Positions 58,684 to 64,000 of a stretch of DNA of 64,000 nt are shown piece after piece. The position numbers and the translations under genes are program-made. Each line of letters begins with the position of its first letter. Positions within the stretch are counted from its first letter, which is position 1. The notes beneath the pieces are model-generated. The model was not told the DNA's origin. It made no database searches and saw only the letters and a program-made list of their open reading frames with translations. Source of the DNA: Seiridium cupressi (lineage: Eukaryota; Ascomycota; Sordariomycetes; Amphisphaeriales; Sporocadaceae); NCBI GenBank assembly GCA_036674765.1, contig JARVKI010000091.1, forward strand, positions 111,798-175,797, written 5' to 3'.

Positions 58684-61417
58684 ACTCCAATTTTACTTGA
58701 GAATTTGATGTCTCATGGACTTGAGGGCGCCCATGGTGGGATCAATTTGTCGCCGGGGGGCTAGCGGTATTTAGAAATACACAGTGACTGTTTTGTGGAC
58801 GTCGGCGTCCATGGAACCAACACAGCGAAGCTGTCAGGTGCCTTGAAAAGGCGAATCTTGCGCAGCAAAGAGCAATTCCCGAAAGCGAAGAACGTGGTCC
58901 AACCGGACCCATTAGTCGTCAATTCATAGTTACGATGAACTCAAAATCGCCTAGACCGTAGTAGCAATTTCGATGATGTACGACGGCAGTCTCCGATGAC
59001 AAATTAAATTGGTATTTTCCCGCTCTTCGTAACGATACAGTTATTCGCTTGTAGGTACTATGTCCGAAATTACTGAAATACGGTAGTATGTAATACTTGT
59101 TTCTCATTGGCGCGTAATACTCTACGTTGGACTTTCCTGATTCTCATACCGCGACATAATCCATGTGATCTGGTGAGGAAGTCTAGAATGGGTAGTGATA
59201 TTATTTCTTTCTGTACGGTAGTTGCTACCCCTGTGCCGCACGAGTGCATTTTATCGTCTTACGGCCTGCAGGCCAAGCAGGCATACAATGCTTACACGGC
59301 ACAGCAAAAATTATACAACAGGGCCATGCTTAATTGATGCTCCGAAGGGCGTGAAGCTCTGCAAACCATGAAACTACGACATCAACTAGTACAACAAATC
59401 AATCCGCCACCTGGAACAGCACACTGCGCTTTTGACCTTCGAAAACCTCGAGATTACACTCATCTGCTGTCTGATATTCATTTACTTGGAACCACGCGGG
59501 GCGATACTGGTGGCGGTTGCATTCATATCTTCAAGGGGCTCAAGATAATCAACAAGCTTGTATCGGAGAGCTTTTTCCTGTATTGCAGCATCAACCATCA
59601 AGACGGTCGCAACCGACACCCAGAGAACACTGCTTGTCGCCAGGGCTTTAACCCGTTTCGTTTGTCCAAGACCGAATGGCGTCATCTCCTTTACTTGTTT
59701 GCGGAGCTCGAGCTGGGCCAATCTTTATATGATAGGAGGTAATCATTTCAAAGCTTCTTCCCACCCTTGATGCGATCTTTTAGGACCAAGGGAATCTCCT
59801 AATCGGATGTTTTCGAACCTGGAATAGCTCTCAGCTCCCGGTAGTATGCTACACATACTCGAACAAGAACTGGCTAATATCGAGTGTTGGATCAGGACGA
59901 TAACCTTACATAAGCCTAAGAGTGTTCAACCTAGGTGAGTTTTTTGTGGAAGAAGTACCAAAGTTCCGAAGTGCCGATGAAGCTCTTGATGCATTCTCGC
60001 ATTAGTTTCATCACGTCTTCCCCTGCCTATACCGAACAGGGCCTCACAATGGCGATGTCGGATGGTGGTCAAATTCTAGGCTGAAGTGCCGTAAGCAACT
60101 TCCAGAGCTATTCGATGCATTTTATAACCTGTCTTTGGAGCTACCACTTCCCAATCGAGGGCTCTTGATTCTGAAATATGAGCTTTAATTCCCAATAAGT
60201 GCGTGCGATGCCGTCAGTGGTGGGATGGATGCCACACCGACACACTCGCAGTCAAGTCTTGGACAGCTACGAAGCACTCCAGAGCAGGAACGTCGAGGGT
60301 TGGGAGGTCATAGTTCAGCACATAGGCACCCGGATAGTGTATCGGACATGAGCATCGAATTCAATGGGGTGCTCGTCATGGTATCCGGGGCCATGTTTCA
60401 AATGTTGGACGCCGGTATCCGTCGCAGAGCGAGGGAAATAGTCAAATTCTTCAGCGGGAAACATGCGCAGTCATTCCACGCGACCACCATGTTGAGGATG
60501 TTCGACAAGCACGGAGTGGGGGATCCTGAGTGGCTATCGCCTGGCCTGGGTACGTTCTTGGAGGAGCCTGTTGGTCCAAGATTGAACAATCTTTCCGGGG
60601 ACGAAATTGATCTGGCGAGAGCGAGGGTTTCAAGGTCTACTGCACTGTTCTTTCAAGCGCGTATCAATGCAATATCCTTAGAATCATCCAGCTCAGTTCA
60701 TTAGCAATTGTAGTCCGCCTATATCTGGGCCAAGGGGCAATGAAGCTTGCACCGTTAATGGGAGCAAGTGAACAAGGTGAGGGCGCACTTTGGTAAGCAC
60801 TCTGAGTATGGAGCAGGAGGCTGATCTGAGGTGCGTCTGAACTGAGGACAATTCTGCATGTAAACGACACTGCATCAGATGCCTAGATCATGATTCGGCC
60901 CATGGGAACCACACTGTTCGGCTAACGTCTGGTGTCCAGCCGAAATTTTTAGCACACCCCATAGCACATCCTAGCGCCAAGTTGGTTCCTCCGGCCTTGA
61001 GTAATTATGACTAGTTAGTGGATAATTGAATATAGCAGGTATCCTCTGTCGATCCTAGGTGCTTCGACATTTCAACCGATGGACAATTATATGAGGCCGA
61101 TTCCCCTCCATTCCCCGTCTTCTGTACGATCAAATCGGTATCAACATAAACAATGGAACCGGACCGACGTTACATTCCGAGAGCGGGGTTGGGTTTGCTC
61201 GAAATTCTCCACTCAGAAGTGGCCTGCGATAGCTGATGGCACGAGTGAGCAAGCAAAGCGAGCAGCAAGCACCAACGCCTCGACCACGGCTGCAACTTCA
61301 GGATCGTTTGTACGACAACGCTCTTACTGACAGATGGCCACATGAGTTTATCTAGCTGCAAAAGGCACCCCCAAGTAAAACCCACAAATCATTTGCTGGC
61401 ACGCAACGGATGCAAGG
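58684..61417. other. Gene-poor 2.7-kb region
   Basis: Between the Ctr gene and the regulator gene. It holds the broken coding-like pieces described separately and, at 61,079-61,330, an open frame discussed as a possible eroded zinc-cluster exon. No intact gene. Confidence 0.45.
59368..60704. pseudogene. Coding-like but broken sequence
   Basis: Several stretches look protein-coding but never join into one gene. On the plus strand 59,840-60,190 gives a short open piece ending at a good GTGAGT donor (59,936), then after a CTCGCATTAG acceptor-like site a run reading GDVGWWSNSRLK and LPELFDAFYNLSLELPLPNRG before a stop. The run 60,225-60,704 is open, with FDKHGVGDPEWLSPGLG. On the minus strand 59,482-59,718 encodes a single hydrophobic segment (SSVLWVSVATVLMVDA) without a start. 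I do not recognise the family. A decayed gene next to the regulator gene is the simplest reading. Confidence 0.3.
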
Positions 61418-63592
61418 ATGGCTCTTTACTATCGTGAAAACGAAGAAAGTCTTCGGGACCAGAATGACCCTCATGACCACAGCCGTCAAGCCCTGGTCAG
61501 ATTATGGATGGACAAGATTGTGTTGGATGAGTCAGCAGACCTTGACTCAAGCCGAAACCGAACTCCAGAACCGGGCCGGACAGCCACATCCGTCGGGCAC
61601 CACGCTAGGTATCCCGTGACACACAACGGAGGGCCCGCACAGCTAGCTGTCCGCTCGGATCAGCCAATGGCGAGGGACTTCTGCTACAGGATTCTGGGAA
61701 ATGGGGTCGTAGTCGTTGCTGAGGGACACCCGTTCGCCTGCACATGTTTCTGGAACGAGCACCTGCACGTCGGGGACTCGGTATACATCCCACCTTTCCC
61801 GGTGCGTGCCCCGTTGCATACACCCTTACGGCATCTGGATAAGAGACAAAAGTATCTCAACATAATCATGGACTGTGTAAGCAATTTCCTAGTCATTCGC
61901 ATCTGCCATAGTCCATTTTGAGAGTCATGACCTGATTTTCCAGTCCGTCATCTCTATTGCTGGGAACATGAGCTTATACTTCTAAGGATTTGTGAGGTAT
62001 GCTTGAGGAAGATGTCGCTAATCCCAAGTGTTGTAGTGCGCGATTGTTACATACCCATATCACCAGTTCAAAATCATGACCTACAACCCTTGCAGGCTGG
62101 CCGAGGAGCACGATATCCTCGTGTTTGCGCCCTTGGCCCTGGAGCCCATTTTGACAATCGGTGCGACCATGGATATGATGTACAATGGAGAGACCATACC
62201 ACTGAACGAGAATATTGCATCTGTTTGCCAAATGATCAACGAGGCCCTCGGCTCAAGTGACGGCTCACATCATACGGCTGTTGATCAGCAACTTATCCTA
62301 CATGCCTATTTCTGCCTAGCGACTATTTCTGTGAGTGCATAGGCTTTGACATGGAGATGGAGCAATAGCCTGAACGAGGCTAATAACGTTCAGTTCACTA
62401 TCGGGGACATGGTTTCATGGCACACACACAGTAAGCAATTCCAGATCACTTGTCTGCCCTTCATATTGCTCCATAGAGGCATGTTGGAGGCCGAGTCGCA
62501 CTTCTAGGGATGCCATGTAGAGCTGAATGACTGACTGGAGTGTTGCTTCTAGTGGAAAGTCTACGACACTATGTCGACTCAACAAAAGTTCTGAACGTAG
62601 TGGACCCACAGGAGATATCAAAAATGAGGATGTGAGTGCACTCGAATGACAAAAATATAGTACTCGCCGAGCTCCTCGCTAAATTTCTCTTCCACAGGGC
62701 CGACATCGAAGATGCCGTTTTCACCGGACTAGCACCAAGACTTCCTTATGATCGGATATACCCACTCTTGCCCTGCACTCTACCAGCAGCAGATGTCGAA
62801 CTTATCCTGACTTCTGTCCGCCCCCGATTGCAAGCGTGCAGCGTGAGCAGCGATGTTTCTGACAACATAATAGCTGCATGTATCTTCATTTGGACATTGC
62901 GCACGTCACAACAGCACGGGCCGGAGGAAAGATTTGACCCAGAAAATGCTATGGAAGACTATCACCTGCTCCAACGCGATCTGCTGAGCTCACCTCGACC
63001 ATTCCGTGACATCAACGACATCATCGCCTTTCATGCTCAGAAGGCCGTAAAAGCCGATAGATTGCCCCAGAATACGGATGCTCAATTCACCGCCGGCAAC
63101 CCTTACGTTGCCTTCGAAGAATCACTTCGGCTCACGACCCTGATGTGTCTCCGCGCGGGTATTATGCAGGGGCCTTGGAGCAAATATGCATACAGTGCGT
63201 TGCTCGGACTGTTGTTTGAGCGCCTGGAAAGTCTACTTAATTGGATATCCGAAGACCTGGACGATTGCTCCTACATCGATCCGGCTCTGCTTCAAACGAA
63301 CGAGCAAACCAAATCACTGTCTGTCAGTGATTGCCGACCATTCCTCATATGGATGTGCTTGATTGGGTTTGAGCTCTCAGTCTATTACGGAGTCTATCAT
63401 GCCGACTGGAGTGGCCACCATCCCGAGAAAAGTTTATATTTCAAACTGCTCAGCGCGCTTGCAATACGCACCAAGGCTGACGCGGACGTCGTCAGTGATG
63501 ACGACCTGCTCATTTTTGAGACTCTCAATTTAAATTGGGCTACGGGCAATAAACGCACTGCTCGGGACTGCGTGAAGTGGATCGTTGGTTGA
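61418..63592 (+). CDS. Fungal_trans_2-type transcriptional regulator lacking a visible zinc cluster
   Basis: Six exons, 61418-61874, 61944-61996, 62067-62330, 62394-62430, 62553-62631 and 62698-63592, give 594 residues. The segment HLYCWEHELILLRICE, then YNPCRLAEEHD, FAPLALEPILTIGATM and LILHAYFCLAT matches the arrangement of the Fungal_trans_2 domain (PF11951) of zinc-cluster regulators. The C-terminal half (VAFEESLRLTTL, RPFLIWMCLIGF, DDLLIFETLNL) also fits. What is missing is the N-terminal Zn2Cys6 finger: neither the first exon nor the 340 bp upstream shows a C-x2-C-x6-C pattern. The gene may be a regulator without DNA contact, may have an undetected upstream exon, or may be decaying. It would be the candidate local regulator of the metabolic genes to its left. 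The exon 3 start could also be at 62037. Confidence 0.65.
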
Positions 63593-63920
63593 CGAACTTG
63601 TATATGTGCCGCCTATTTGCATAACCTACATCCCACGCCACAACTGGCCAATAATTAACTAATAATATTAGGGATAGAGTCAGTCGGATTTGACAAGCTG
63701 GTGCATGGGTGGCTTTCCGTACTTCATATTACCACCAACAGACCAGACCTAATGGGCGGGCAGAGAAATCTATCAGATTTCTAAAGTGTCATAACAACAT
63801 GTATCCCCCGAGGGATTTGTTTTTCCTTCTATTCTTTTATGGGAAAGATACAGCAGTACACTAAAACTAGTCATAGAATGGCGTTGGAGTTACACGAGAT
63901 CTTTGCGACTTATTGGTGAT

Positions 63921-63922
<2 letters not shown>
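63593..63922. other. 3' flank of the regulator gene
   Basis: 330 bp, no gene seen. Confidence 0.5.

Positions 63923-64000
<78 letters not shown>
63923..64000. repeat. Poly-G run to the end of the window
   Basis: Seventy-eight consecutive G. Natural fungal DNA rarely holds such a run; dark-cycle poly-G reads from two-colour sequencers commonly create it at contig ends. It is most likely a technical artefact and marks an assembly boundary. Confidence 0.9.

Noticed and set aside
59482..59718. Single-pass membrane protein on the minus strand
   Set aside because: No ATG, no upstream exon with a good junction, and no family recognised; left as part of the broken region.

Overview
This window looks like nuclear DNA from a filamentous ascomycete (Pezizomycotina). 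Genes carry short spliceosomal introns, mostly 44-65 nt, with GTAAGT/GTGAGT-like donors and CTRAC-like branch sites. Intergenic spaces are long. The set includes typical filamentous-fungal proteins: the polarisome protein SPA2, a MARVEL protein, fungal STAND-type N-terminal and Fungal_trans_2 families. A Eurotiomycetes/Chaetothyriales-type host is my impression from the style of the conserved proteins; it is an inference. All exon boundaries were derived by hand from splice signals, reading-frame continuity and family conservation.

Positions 1-28,000 are mainly housekeeping genes. They are a MARVEL membrane protein running off the left edge, NBP2-like SH3 adaptor, SSU72 CTD phosphatase, SPA2, a secreted GDSL/SGNH esterase, a HeLo-like/coiled-coil protein, UTP4 of the small-subunit processome, and nicotinate phosphoribosyltransferase (NPT1). 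The spacers of 1-3.7 kb between them show nothing I can call a gene.

Positions 28,500-58,700 are an accessory, metabolism-rich stretch. In order: a small HW/NC-motif protein; an ACS-type MFS transporter that shares a divergent promoter with a 2OG-Fe(II) oxygenase; a second 2OG oxygenase converging on the first; a Ser/Thr-rich probable GPI protein; a bacterial AtsA-type intracellular arylsulfatase; an intronless coproporphyrinogen III oxidase; a second intracellular sulfatase; a dihydroxypyridine-hydroxylase-like FAD monooxygenase; a 1203-residue adenylation-thiolation-condensation (A-T-C) synthetase; a basic/acidic disordered protein; a DAO-fold FAD oxidoreductase; a second ACS-type MFS transporter with a 9-nt microexon; and a His-rich Ctr copper transporter.

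Positions 58,700-63,600 hold coding-like but broken sequence, then a Fungal_trans_2 regulator with no recognisable Zn2Cys6 finger. The window ends in 78 consecutive G, which is probably an assembly artefact.

The most interesting interpretation is an undescribed metabolic gene cluster centred on the monomodular A-T-C synthetase (about 43-63 kb). It may reach left to the sulfatases, heme enzyme and oxygenases (about 29-43 kb). Whether it makes a metabolite, or the left half degrades sulfated/aromatic compounds, cannot be decided from sequence alone.
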